DNA of 64,000 nt from Chromera velia (taxonomy: Eukaryota > Sar > Chromeraceae), in NCBI GenBank assembly GCA_018398765.1, contig JAHBMJ010003566.1:25824-89823 (forward strand), written 5' to 3'. Positions 11,244 through 24,700 of the stretch are shown in pieces. Every line of letters starts with the position of its first letter. Within the stretch, counting starts at the first letter, position 1. Below the pieces are notes generated by a model. That model was not told the origin of the DNA, ran no database searches, and worked only from the letters and a program-made list of their open reading frames with translations. A program made the position numbers and the translations under genes.

Positions 11244-14200
11244 AAGACGGAGAAGTGACTGACTGACTGACCAGAGCGTCCAGTTCCTTCTTCCCGGCCG
11301 CGCCGCTCTTCACGAGTTGGATGAACTCGGCCTCCACCTCCTTCGAGATGCCGCTGCCGTTCAGGTTTTGGAGGAATTTCTCCACCTGCAAGACCGCATA
11401 GAGGCAGAAGGGACGGTAGATATAGAGATGTATGCATGCACACCCCATCACAAACTCATGAAATATCGATATATATTTGAGGACGAGACAAAGAGCAAGA
11501 CAGAGGGGAAAATGCATTGCAATACATCTATTTCCAGTCGGCAAGCATTCAAGTCCACCCGTCTGCTGATGGATGCGAAGGGCAAAAAAAAAGAAGACTG
11601 CAGGGCGCAGAGCAAAACAAAAGACGTGGACTTTCTTGCTTTCTCCATCCATCCAGCCAGACAGACTAACCATGACTTCCTGCTCGGCTTCCTTCACAAG
11701 CGACGATGCCTCCTTGCCAGACCCTCCAGGGAGCGACAGGCGGTAAGCGACGCCTCTGAGGGCGCGTGCCTTCAGCACCGTCAGCTCCTTCGCCTCCTTC
11801 TCGGTCGTACTCAGGGCCTGAGTCTGGAGGTCGTTGGTCAGATCGTCCAACACCCTCTGTGAGGCGCTGTGGTCAAGGAAGTTGACCAATCTCTCGTTAT
11901 GGACCATCTTCCCTGCCTGCACCCGTGCCTCCGACATTGCCTCTGCAAGTCGGTTGCGCTTGAAGGCGACAACGTCCTTGACCATCTTCCGACCGGCATC
12001 GACAACCGTCCTCACGGTCTGGTCGTCGAAAGCCTCCAGGTCCATGTTTGTATCACCGATCAGGGAGGCAATCAAGCTGTGCTCCTGCCCAGAGGCGTCT
12101 GCGGCCGCCTCGGAGACCTTGCTGAGATACTCAGCAGCCTTGAGTGCAGAAGTGCAATCTGCATACTTTTTCTGATCGGTGTGGCCGTAGAGGGCGTTCG
12201 AAATCAGAGTCAAGTACCGGAATGCCCTCTTTTCTGCAGGCAAGGCCTCAAACTCCTTTTGGAGCTCGTCAGCCTTCGCCTCCAGCTCCTTCCCGATGGA
12301 ACCAAGGAAGCCGAAGGTTGGATGGACCAACTCTTCCTGAGGGGCCATATCGAGATCGGACTCATCGTTCTGCTCGACGGCCACGACGTCATCTGCATCT
12401 TCGTCCACCTCGGGATCATCTGGGAGGGCATCCATTTGAGCATTCATCTCTGCCAGGTTCTCTCTGCCAATCTGTGTCTCCTCTTCCTCAATGGTCGAAG
12501 AGAGCTTCAAGGCATCGTCCAGGTAACGGGCAAAGGACTTCTTGTCCGGCTGGGAGTAGAGCTCGGTTCGCTGTTCAGGTGTGAGGTCAGAGATGACCTT
12601 CTGACCCAGAACCAATTTGGTAGCCTCGATAGCCAGACCCTTCTCAAACAGCTCTTCGACGATGGGCTCCCTTCCTCCCCTGCGCAAAAGGTCGAGAGTC
12701 TGCTTGGGGCTCTTCAGCATCGGAACGAGGGCCTTCTCCGTCTCTCTCAGGAGTTTCACACGCTCATCCTGAGGAAGTCTGCCCTGCCCGATTTTCTTCT
12801 CATGACCGGCCACCATCGTCTCTGCCATCTTCGCGCGCTTCGACCGAGAGGCCCCTGCAGGTGATACACAGGAAGGCAGGCAGGCAAAGAGGAAATGAAA
12901 GCTTACTGTCTAGTCGGGCAAAACGAAGTGGCGACCCTCCGGGTGAGAATAAAAAGAAAGGGAAAAACGAAGGAAAAACAAACGAGGCAGACATGAGCAA
13001 ACCTTGCTGGCACAGACAAGGCGCAGAAAACGCTTTCTTATCAGAGGAGACCCAGAAAGTCCTCGTGCTAAGGTCAATTTGTTGTCCAATTTCAACAGAA
13101 GCTTCTTCAAGGAAATGCGAAAGGACAGACAAGCCACCCTCACCCCACCCACCCAGTTGCAGACTGAGTGACTGACCTTGAGTAGCTTTTTCATTGAAGA
13201 GGTAAAGCGCCTTGTCGAGATCCACACCCAGAGACTCCAGGAACATCATCGACCGCAGCTGCTGTCGGGCTCCGTCGTCCATTACTGTGGCAAGCCAACG
13301 GTTGTTGATGTCGGCGACAATCATCTTGCCAGCGTCGGCCACTCTATTGGCAATGGAGGACGAGGGCATCGCGGAGGTCAACAGATCGACCATCTGTATG
13401 ATGCCCTTCTTGGAGGAGAGGGATGCCATATCGGCCTTGAAGTCCTTTAGAGCATCCTCAATCTCCTGATCAGACTTCCCTGCTTCTCTGAGCTCTGCCT
13501 CAAAGGATTCGAGCTCTTCCTGATTCTCCTCCGCCTGCTTCTGCAGTGCCCGGTCTGCCTTCTTCTTTGCATCCTGTTTTGACACAGGGATGCGGCTGGG
13601 GTCGTTGACGATGCCTCTGAGGAGGTCTTTCTCGTAGGTGCCGATGGGGAGGGCCTCAATGTCAGCCTCCACCATTGCATGGACAGGCTGGCCGTATCTG
13701 TGCACTTGCAGAGACGCCAATCCGTGGATCTCGGCACGCGCCCTCTTCTCCAGCTCGACATCCAGCGGGGTGATAGGGGAAGAAGGGTCGAGGGCTTGCT
13801 TCTCGAGTTCCTTGATGTAATCGTCCTCTGAGAGGGATTTGACAGCGCGGAGAGCCATCTCATAGCGCTTTCGACTCAAATCTGCCACCCTCTGATCGTG
13901 TTCGAGAATAGACGCGACCGTGGCTGGTTTTTCGTCCTTGCCCTCAAGAATCTGCTCGATCTTCCATCTCTCCTCCAACAACTCCTCCACAGTCTTCCGG
14001 TCTAGGCCGTGAAGCTCTCGGTCGCGCTTGTAGTGCTCGTGGAAGAATTCGGCCTTCTCCTTCTCCTCGCCTTCCAGCTTCTTCCGCAGCTCCATCGACT
14101 CAATCGAGGCCAGAGAGCCGGGGAGAGACCTGCATGCACAGACAGGAAGGAAGGTGGTTCATATTTGTTTGTTTATCTCTGGCTAGAGCTCTCCCTTCCT

Positions 14201-15729
14201 CTTTTCCGGAGCAACAGACACAGAAAGTAAGAACGAAAGGAAGAAAGAACGGCCAGCCTGTCGACAGAGAGGAAAAGAGCGCGTGAAGAAAGAAACACGA
14301 TAGGCAAACAGGCACACCGACAGAGAGATCAGCGTCGAGAAGAAAGAGCAAAAGCTGAATATGCAGAGGAAAGGTGGACACGTAGAGAGCTAGACGATCT
14401 GCTTTTCAAGACCGAAAGAAAGAAAATCAATTTATAAAGTAAGTGAGGCAGACAGCTAACAAAGTAAGTCTGAGAGAGGTCGGATACTAAAAAAAACCAA
14501 GTAGTGAACCCATACACACTTCTCTTAGCCCTCCAAGAGGAATCGCAGCCGCAACACAGCTCGCATCACCATTGTCTGCCTGCCTATTTGTTTTCCTGAC
14601 TGACTGACCATACAGAGGCGCTATCTCCCTTGAATGAAGAAGCGACGAAATTCTGGAACCTCTCGTCTCGAGCCCGAGCCTCAGCCTCGCGGTGAAGCTG
14701 CTCCTTCGTCTTCCCAGTTTTCTCAATCTGCTCAGGCGTCAGCGCATCGACAGCAGCATGGAGGGACTTGGCTGCGACGTCGAAGGCCTCACCGACAAGG
14801 GCCGCGAGATCCATCGCCTTCTCGATTCGGGCTGAGAGGATTTGCTTCTGATCGTCCTCGCTCATCCTTGCGATCGCACACTTGTGGCTCGTGTCCGAGA
14901 GGACCCCATCCATCAATTCAGAAGCCGACTGGACTGTGAGCTCGGTCCAGAGTACCTTCGTGGACTCTTTGTCGCCCTCGGCAATCGAGGCGTCGGCCTT
15001 GACCTTGGCATCCACAATCTGCTCGATCTGAGGACGGATAGAGTCGAGAAGAGCACTGCGAAGCTTCGCCTTGATCTGAGATGCCAAGCGGCTTCTGCCC
15101 TCAACCTTCCCGCAAAGTGCCGCGCGATCTTCATCGGAGGCGTTCTCGAAATCGTAGGGCAGCGCTGTGACCAGAACAGTTTCCTCGTACACCTCTCTGT
15201 CGGCCTCGCTGTAGTTTTGGGGATCCTCATCGTAGTCGAAGACGAAATTCGCCGAGTACTCACCCTGGCGTCTCGCTGTCTCTCTCTCCACATAGTCGCC
15301 CTCGGGCAGCTTTCCTTGCAACTCTGCGTAGAGCGCATCCTCCACTTCAGCCAGACCCCTCTGCTCCTTCTTACCAGCGACTTCTCTTCTGATTCGGAGC
15401 TCCGTCTCCCAATCTCCGAGATGCTCTGCTTGGACGGTGCCCTTGAGAACCTTGTCCTCGAGCTTGGCACGGAGGAACTTGTTGAACTTCTTCAGCTCAG
15501 CAGCCATCGCTTCAGCCCAGTTGAACTGAGCGACCTCATACTCCAACTTGGAGAGCCTCGAGGACGCATCGGGATATCCGTCGGGGAACTTGAGCTTGAA
15601 CATCGTGGAGGCAAAGGCAAAGCGGTAGAGATCCGCTTCCTCCTCGGTCATCCTGGCTTCGTCGGCAAGGGAGAGGTCTTCGTAGACTTCACTGAACACG
15701 CCCGTCCCTCCGGCCTTCTCGTGCTCGTT
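6446..15729 (-). other. Giant gene exons 29-38: C-terminal third
   Basis: These exons encode about residues 4610-6628. Exons 29-31 and 33 are about 1 kb each and show loosely similar helical blocks, for example DAGKMIVADINNRWLATVMDD in exon 30 (shortened here to its core DAGKMIVADINNRW) and DAGRKMVKDVVAFKRNRLAE in exon 31. Exons 34 and 36 both start with VRDL after a Glu-ending phase-0 exon. Exons 34-35 carry the aromatic cluster LDHWWKFPD followed by YQDYWDKRHEKY. The last exon ends GRKGASNQGIL and a TGA at 6448-6446. AATAAA follows 27 nt beyond the stop. Confidence 0.8.
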
Positions 15730-18700
15730 CTGAAGGCAAAAGAAAAAGATGGAAGGAAGGGACAGAGCACACACATGGGGGTGGGGGGGAATTCTGATGA
15801 AGAGGCAAAGCGAAAGAGAAGGTTCCCGAAATACTACGCAGAGAGAGCATGTGATGGAGAGTGGATCGATCATCCTACAGTTGCGGCTTTCTGTAAAAAC
15901 CTTCAGCCAAACAGATTCTTTGGTGTCTTCCTCGGGTCTCTTCCTCATTTTTTCTGCTCACCAAGATGAGAGATTTGGTCGTACCTCCCCTTGACCGCTG
16001 ACCTTGAAACTCTTCCTTTTTCTGAAAGAAACCCAAATGGACATGACCAAAAGGCGGAAGGAAAGTCACAAAAACAGAGAAACGAAAGGTCCCCGACAAC
16101 CAGCACAAAGAAAGAAAGAACACAAAAGCCCATTCAATCAACCGAATGAAGAAATCCCCCTCACCCCACCCGACCCACCTGGAATTGCTGGTGAATCCAT
16201 TCCACAATCTCCGCATCGTCCTTGCCCATCACGCGCATCTGCTCGATCACCCTCTCGTTCTTTCGAAGGAACAAACGGGTATGCTTCTGAGCCGCGCTCC
16301 TGGTTGAGTACCTGCATGCATGCTTGCACGGAGGGAGGGATGGATGGAAGACGACGCTTAGGTTCTTTCAGTCATTTAATGATCTTTCCGTTTGTTTCTA
16401 TTTTCGCTCGATGAGCGGTTTGTTTCGTTCTCAATCATCAATAAAGCGCCATCCATCATCCACTAATCAATCAATCGACTTTGAGGAGATGTGGTGTGAC
16501 TCTGCAGAAGCCTGGCTGGATTTGCAAAAAAAAAAAAACAGGAAGGGTCTGGAGTGAAGGGAATGCTCAGAAGTTCCAAAAGCTGGAGGGAACAAAAGGA
16601 CGCAGAGCCAAAGCAGCCTTCTCAAACTTGAAAACTCTTCCCCAAAAGGAAGCACAGAGGAAAGCAATGGCTTCCAGAGAGATTTCAACACAGTAAAAAG
16701 AAAAACCTCACACCCCCCCACCCACCCACCCCTGCACGTAGGGCGTGAAGCCGATCTGCTTCTCGGGGTCTTCCTCTTCATTGGGTGCAACGAAGGCGTC
16801 CTTGTTCACTCCTATGACCTTACGGAGAATGCCCTTCCTGTCCTCTCCTCCCTGGATGATGTCCGCTGCCTCCTCGTCAGAGTCAGTGTGCGCCCGCACG
16901 ACTCTGAACATCTCCTCCCACGCCTCTTGGCCCTGAAGGAAGGAAGGAAGAAGGAAAAAAGAATTGATAGAGGAACAAAACGAGGCACAAAGTGGAGGGA
17001 CAGTCAGTTGGCGAAACCGCGTTACTTCGGAGAGACTTTTTTGCTCTCCTTTCTTTGCCTTCTCCGAAGCGTTGCTGGCCACCCGGGGGGGACAAAAGCA
17101 GAAGGCAGAAAGAGCAGAAGACTGAACGACTGCAAGCACAAAAAAGCCAGAGCGCACAACACGAGGAGACAGGAAGGAAAGCGACGGAAGGAAGAGCCAA
17201 GCAGGTGCATGGGGAAGAGAGAACAGAGAGAACAGACAAACAGACAGACCGCCTTGTCTCGGGGGTCACCGAGTTTGAGGTCCTTGAACATGAACCTGCC
17301 CCTCTCGGAGTCCATCAGGTCGATTTTCGCTGAGTCGGCCTCTCCGATTTCTTGCTCCGTCTGCATCAATCAAGGGAATGGGGAGAAGAAAAGAAAAGAG
17401 CCCAAAAAAGAGCGAGAAAGAGATCTGAAGATGACCAGGAAAGCGTACAGACAGTTCTTCTTTGGCGTTGAACACTTGGTCTAGTCTTTGGACTCACATT
17501 GGCAGAAAGGAACGAGGGAAAAAACATCGATGCCGAGAGAGAAACAGAACGTTTGGCTTAAACCCGGACGGAAAGGACGCCTTTACCTTTCTGATCTGAC
17601 TGACTGACTGACTGACGGACAATCTTCTTCATCAAATTCGCCTGGAGATTCTCTTCGGGCCCCTTGAAGACCTTCAGGTCCTCTTCCAGTTCCTTCTCAG
17701 CAGCAACCTGGCGCTCGATGTACGTGATGATCTGCAAACACAAACACAATGATAAAGTTTACAAGAGACGAAGAGTGAGGCATGGCGCAAACAAAAATTC
17801 AATAGAGCCCTTCTTTAGTGCCTCTTTCTGGCTTCTTCTTTGCTGCAGTCACCCCCCCACCCTCGAAGGAAGCCAAAGGCAGAAAGGGGCTGAGCGCACT
17901 CTCCACCTGTCTGTCTGCTCACTCCTCCACACAGACGAAGGAAGACTTTGCTGCCACATGGAGACGATCGAGGGAAAGGAGAGAAAGACAGAGCCGCCCA
18001 ACTGACTGACTGACCCCATACATCTCGTTGACCGTGACGTTCATCTTGGGAGCAGCAAATTCGGCAAACTCTTCCTTCGACCCGCATCCCCCGTGCTCCC
18101 TCTCGAACTGGAAGATCAACTTCTCGACTTCATTGATCAACTCAAAGTTCTTTGCACGGAGGTCAATCTCCTCGTCTGTGGACTCAGTCTTCGTTCTGAG
18201 TGCCTGGTCGCGAGCTCTGCAGACAGTGAGGAGGAGAGAGACCAACAAAGACAGTAGTCAGTCAGGCAGTGCGTCAACCAAGCAACGGTCTGCATGTCTC
18301 CACATACACAAGCACTCCGATGTGCAGAGAAAAAGGGGAAGCAGCGAGAACGAGACCAGCGCAGGCGCAGACAGAGAAGTGGAGGCAGGCAAGAACGGGG
18401 AATTTGTTGGAGACACAGAGGCAAGCAGGCAGGCAGGCAGGAAGTCCGGATGCCACAGCTCTTTCTTTGTCTGCAGTGCTGAGGTAAAAAAACTCGGAAC
18501 AAGGAGGAGAAAGACGGGGCGGGGGGGCGGACTGACTCGACAATCGCTCGTTTCTCGCTGGACAGTGCGAAGATCTGATCCATCAACTGCTCCAGCTTGT
18601 CGCCGTCCATGTTCAAAGCACCCGAAGCCCAGTTCTCGAAGACGACATCATTCACGTTACCGGGACCATAGGCACGCGCCTTCTGTCTGTAGTCGATCAC

Positions 18701-21700
18701 ACGCTGGCGCACCTCTGCGTGCTGTTTCTTCAGGACACCAAGGAGAGTGAAGAACTCCTTTTTGTCGTCCTTCTTGGTCTCCTTGTCGTAGTTGACTGCG
18801 TAAATCCTCCGCAGAGTCTCGTCACACGTTTTGATGGCCTCGGTGATCTCCTCCCTCTCCCGCTCGAGATCCAGGACTCCAGAGACGTCCGTCTGCAACG
18901 ACTTGACCTCACGCCAAAGAGGAGACTCGAGGAAGGCGGAAAGCCCGCCAGTGCCCTCCACCCACTTCTCTGTGCCCTCAATCAACTGGTCGCCCTCGTT
19001 TCGCAGGACTTCAAACATCGCGGTTTGACTGCACGCACACACACACACACACACATACATACATATATGCATATTCACGCACACACATGCAGGGCAACAG
19101 GAGGAAGGAAACACCCATGCAGCTACAGACACATAAATTCTAACGAGCCTTCAAACAAAAAAGTCTTCATTGCTTCGACCTCACACGGCTGGAGAAAAAA
19201 AGGACAACGAGCAGAGTGGAGCTGCAGATCTGATCAACTCTCCTGATCTCCCTCTCAGACAGACAAGGCACACCCTGCTTCAATTTAAACTGCAGGCAGC
19301 TGTAAGAAGTAACGGACACATTTCCCTCATATTATCTGACACCAGAGTCAACCCAGCACATACACACACGCTCATGCATGTAGCCAGCCAAGCAGGCAGG
19401 CATTGACGGACGGACCTCTGATAGGGCGTGTCGTCTGCCTCGACCTGCGCGTTCTTGAGGAGAAGCTGCATTTTCTCGGGAGACCCTCTGACATCCTCCA
19501 ACGCACTGGAAGAGGAAACGGTGGGGGCATCAATGACCTTCTCCCTCACAAGCTTCACCCAGGAATCGTCAAGGGACGCTGCGTCGGGTTTCTTGCACTC
19601 ACTCACCACAAAGTTGGTTACCTCCTGAGGAGTCTGGTCGGTCAGGGCGGAAACGAACTCGGCGCACTCGTTCCATCTGCACAAACAGAAGGAGAGAAGA
19701 AAAAGAGACCAACAGACAATTGATTGCATCAATTGGGCGCACCTGTACTAACAGAAGGATCGAGACAAGAAGAGATACGCGAGAGGACTGAAAGAGAAAC
19801 AGTGATGACGTAAAAGAGAGGGAAATAGAAGGCACCACGACACCGTCTCAAAAGAGCATTCTGCACTCTCAACTTCACTTCATCAAAAACGAAAGAAGGC
19901 GGTCTGAGTGAAGAAAGAAGCAAGCCTATGGACAAAAAAGTCCTTCTACCTTTCCTTCTTCCATTGCCAACCTGCCCGCCTGCCTTTCGGACTGACTCTG
20001 ACAGCTTCTCAGACACGGCTGCTGCAAAAACATCGGAGGAAGTGCCGACTCGGGTCCCGATCGAGGCCGCCCTCTCCAACTCCTTCTTGAATCCTTCAGG
20101 GTCAGCTTCCAGCTTCTCCAGGATGCCGTCCTTCTGCATACCCTCATGGACCACGCGCATCCTCGCCAGACGCTTCTTCACGAGCTTCCGTGCAGTCGCA
20201 GAAAGAGTCTGCAGCTTCTCCTGCATGAACAGTTTCTTCACGTCGATCTCACGATTACCCAGGGCATCAGCAACGAACTTGCGCAGTCTGATTTCCGTCA
20301 GGAGTTCATGTGCGAGTCTGCTGGTCTTGTCCTTCAACTCAACGAGATCCTCAACGTCGTCCTCGGTGGCGTCCATCAACTGACGGAGGAAGTCGGAGCC
20401 GATCAAAGAAGGGCACTGGGCTTTCGCGTATTCAACAGGGTCGTTGACGGCGGTGGCAAGGATATGGGAGATCTTCCTCTTCTCCTGCTCTTCCCATTTC
20501 ATCGATTCCTCCTTCTGGCCCTTGTCGGGAGTTCGCAGTCCCGCGGTGACGTCGGAGGAATAGTCCTTAGTGGCCTCGGCCTCGGAGTCAAATTGCGCCA
20601 GTCTCTTGTCCAACATGGCAATCCTGTGGATGTACGGACTGATGGCGTGGATCTGAGCCTCGTCCAAATCCCCTCCCCCTGCCCAGAGGGTCTCCAGATC
20701 AACCTGCTTCATCGCATCCACGTTCGCTTTCACATCGTCCTTCCGCATACGTCCGATCTGCTCACTCACCCAGGCCTGGGCGCCGTGCACAGTGCGGATC
20801 TTCTCGTTCACCTCAGCGTACCAAGCCTCGTCATCCTTCACCTCCTGCGTGAAGGTCTCGTTGAACTGAGACCACTCGGTCTTGAAGAAGTCGGTAATCC
20901 GGTCGTATCGAGACGCGGGGAAGATGAGGTTGTTCAGCCTCGCCTGCTGGGAAGCGGTGATCATCCTGCCTGACTCTCTCAGTCTGGCCAATTGATCGGC
21001 AATATCCTGAACCTCTTGGACGAAAGTGGGGTTCGAGGAGGCAGGAGGAATCGGGGCGATGGTCTTCGGGTCGGATGGAAGACCCATTTGCTCCAGTTTC
21101 TCTTTGACGAACTCTTGATTTTCCTCAAACTCAGCCAACCACTGCAGAACAGCGAGGCGATTTCGATAGAAACGGTCCCGAACGGCAGTTTTCATCACCT
21201 TCTCCAGTCGCTCCTCGATCATTCCGAAAGGCGAGAGATCTTGATCGGAATTCTCTCGGAGGAACTCTTTGAAGACAGCGGCGAAGCGAAGGAAGTCTCG
21301 GAGTTGGGTGGCGGGCCCCGTGAGGGCTTCGGATGCCGCCTCCGTCAGCTCCGTGAGAGTCGACTCAGTGAGTGACTCTTTCATCTTTCTGAGATTCGGA
21401 ATTGCGGTCTTCAGGTCAGAAATCAGATTCAGAGGGCTTTCCTGAACAGGAAGACTCTCCGCAATCTCGAACCATCGGGTGAGTGCCTCATTCTCCAGTC
21501 CGTCTTCCTGGATATACACACGGAGAGTTTTCAGCAAATCACGAGCGTTGAAGGAATGCGCGATGGGAGTCACCGTGGTGAATTTCCGGTTGACCTGATC
21601 GACCACGTAGCCCTTGGAGATGACAGCCAAATCGTCAATATCCTCCTCCAGCTGCGGCAGAATCCTCCAGTACTCCTTCTTCTTTGCGGGGTTCTTACAC

Positions 21701-24700
21701 CGGCCTGCCGCGTCTGCACCGAGCAGACGAAGAAGAAGAGCCATCTGTTTCCAGACCTGATCCTGGACCCTCAGAATGTCTGTGGCCAGGTTCAGAGCCT
21801 CCATCAAGGCCAGAGCCTTGCGAGCACGGATGTACTTGCTGAGCTCCTGCTGCTCGAGGAAAGTCAATTCATGCTGCTGCTTGCGGGCGAGACGTTCCAT
21901 CTCTTCATCGAGCGGTCCGTAGTCACTGCCGGTGTTAGCAGCCTCAACGGCGTCCAGTTCATCTTCGAATTCAGTCACCCCCTCGGGAAGGGAACTTTCG
22001 GCAGTTCCCGAAACGCGAGGCATGGCATCGTAGAAAGAGTCCAGAGTCTCGTTGGCAGGGAAAAGGCCCTCTTTTTTCATGTGCTCGAAGTTCTCGTCAG
22101 CCTGCGCCTCCAACTGAGAACGAAGCTTGCGCATCTCAGCCACCCCTGACTCGATCTCCTTCAGGTTCTCTGCGTACTCACGAACCTGTACAGATGCGTG
22201 AACACAAATACACGTGGGAAGGGGACAGATTCGCACAAACACAACTACAGGCACACAGATGGACAGAGAGAGAAAACGTGCTTTTGCCGAAGTCAAAGTG
22301 ATACAGAGAGACAGATGTTTAGGCAGCGAGACAAAAGTCAACTGTCCTGAGTGAGAATGCTGTTGATGTTGAGCGTCACCGCATGTGAGTGTGAAAGCAA
22401 AAGCGGATGACGCCACAACAAAAGATGAAGTTTCAACGCAAACACCTTGCCTGCCCACCCTGTAGCGAGAGAAAGTGTCGACACAACATACAGAGAGAAA
22501 AACCGAAACCAGCCCCTGCAACTCAAGCTCCCCCTCCATAGGAGGAAGGCACAGATGAATACAAGACACCGGCCGCATAATTGCCTGACCGACTGACGTC
22601 TTTGGGGAGTCTCTCGGGCTTTCTTCCCCTGAGTCTGCGGAGGTCTGAGGGTTCCCATGCGCCCTGCAGGACTTTGCCTGTCTTTGCAGACTTCCACTTG
22701 ACGTCAATCTGTTGACTCTCCAGGGGAGGGGCTTTCCACTTCTCGGCCTCCTCGATCTCCTTCGCGCCAGCGCTCTCTTCCTGCACGCACAAAAATCGGG
22801 AGGGACAAAACGAAAGCAGACAGGGCAATCAAGGGAAATGAAAGGCAATCAGTTCACGGGAAGGAAGGAAAACTTCCGGCATGCAGGAAGGGAAGAGAAG
22901 AGCTCGTTACAGCAAGAAGACAGGGCGGGAGAGAGGCCAGATAGATCACTCAGCTGAAGGAGAGGGGCAACAACATAGAATAGAAGTGGAGGAGAGAATC
23001 AGCAGCCAGATTATGAAATCCATCAAGCAAAATGGTAGGGAAGAGACAAAGGGCCAACACAGCGTGACCCCTCCCCCCTTCCCGATCATTCACTTGTTTG
23101 TTCATTCTTTTCCATTTCTTCCTTCTTCACTCGGTGCACAGACGGACGGACCTGAGAGGTTCTCTCCTCGATTTCGCCCTTCACTCTCTTGAACGCCCTC
23201 AGCATCGCCTCCCTGCGCGCCTTTCTCAAGGCCCTCTCTCGCGCTCTCGCATCCGTTACTTCCGCAAGCTCGTCAGCAAAGGCGAAAGGGTCCTCAATGA
23301 TAATGCGAGCGCGACGGAGCTGCTCTCTGATATCGGGCATCCAGCCAGAGAAAGCGGCGAGTTCCTGTTGGATCTTCTCACTCTGCATCAACACGAATTC
23401 CAGATTACCCTCAATGGAGGAACGTTCCTCTGCATCCAACCCAGGCTCCTGCAGCTGTTTCTCCAAAACGCCAGCCGCTTCCTTCAGCTCCTTCTGCCAC
23501 GCCGCAGTCTCCTCCTCCTTGTTGTTGAACCCGGTGTCTACCAAATCACCCAAACCCTCAACGGCCGCAGCCAGCCCGACGTCGTGAGTCTTTCGACGAC
23601 GGCGCTCCTTCAGCCGGCGGGCCTCTTTGATCAGGTTCATGTCCACCTCTCTCTCCTGCACACACACGCACACACACACAGGTGTACACATGCGCATGCA
23701 TCAAGTCATGTTCCATAAGAGCGCAACTAACTCCAACACCCTCTGCGCATCCAAGGAAACGCTAGCAGAACGCAACAGGACGACAATCAGGATGCCAATT
23801 TTCAGGGGAGAGACAAACACAGGCAATAGAGAAAAAGCCACACAGAAATCGGCAGCCACACCACCCCTCCCGCATGCGCACAGTCCCAACACGCCATCCC
23901 GCCAGGGGCATCACCCAACTCAACGAACCAAAAACTTCGATTTGATTCTTCGAGTCTCACAACAACACAAAAAGTGGTATTTCCAATCAACGAAACCCAC
24001 GGACGAATACGAGACAGAGAGAGGGAGGGAAGGATAGAGGGAAGGAAAGAGGGAGGGAGGGAGGGAGGGAGGGAGTGAGGAGCCTCTTTGACTGACTGAC
24101 TCACTAATTGATTGACTGACTGACTGACTGACTGACCTCGAAGAATGGATCTGCAATCTCGGGTTCCCAGTTCTTCGTGTCAAAGAATTCCTCCTGCTCC
24201 TGAATTTTCGCTGCAGCGATCTGGTCCTCCTCCGTAGGGGAGAGCTCATGGACCTTTTTGATCATGTCATTGAACTCCCCTCCGCTCTCCATGACCTGCT
24301 GGAGGAAGTGGTCTCGTACTTGGAAGTCACGCTGCGTCCTTGGAAGGAGAGGAATGGGGTCAGCGTCCGTGATGGGCTCCAGGTCGTCTCCTTCATCAAC
24401 AGTAACCTCTTCCTCCTCGATCTCTGGAAGCTTTTCGTACGTGACTCTGATGGGGAAATTCATCTTCTGGTCCTTATCTTCCCCCTCCTCTCCGTCGGAT
24501 GGTGCTGAAGCTGCCTGCAGTGCAAGCTCGGTGTAGTTGCGCGGCTTTCGGCCAAAGATCTCGTCCACCGGGGTCTTCCAGAGGTCCATAGGGAATTTAG
24601 TCTCGAGGTCCTCTGCAGCCTCCGAGGCGGCATACTCGTTCTCGGCTACTCTTCTCTGGATGTATTCATCCCAACTCTCGTAGTGGAGATCCGGCCTCTC

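Noticed and set aside
10939-12828. Minus-strand 629-codon open frame as one protein
   Set aside because: Part of it (about 11386-11670 and below 11272) reads through introns. Clear donors and acceptors divide it into exons 31 and 32 with matching phases.
19729-22848. 1,039-codon minus-strand frame as a single exon
   Set aside because: Only 22185-19997 has consistent splice borders. The N-terminal extension reads intron and part of exon 20 in another frame, and the C-terminal extension reads the following intron.
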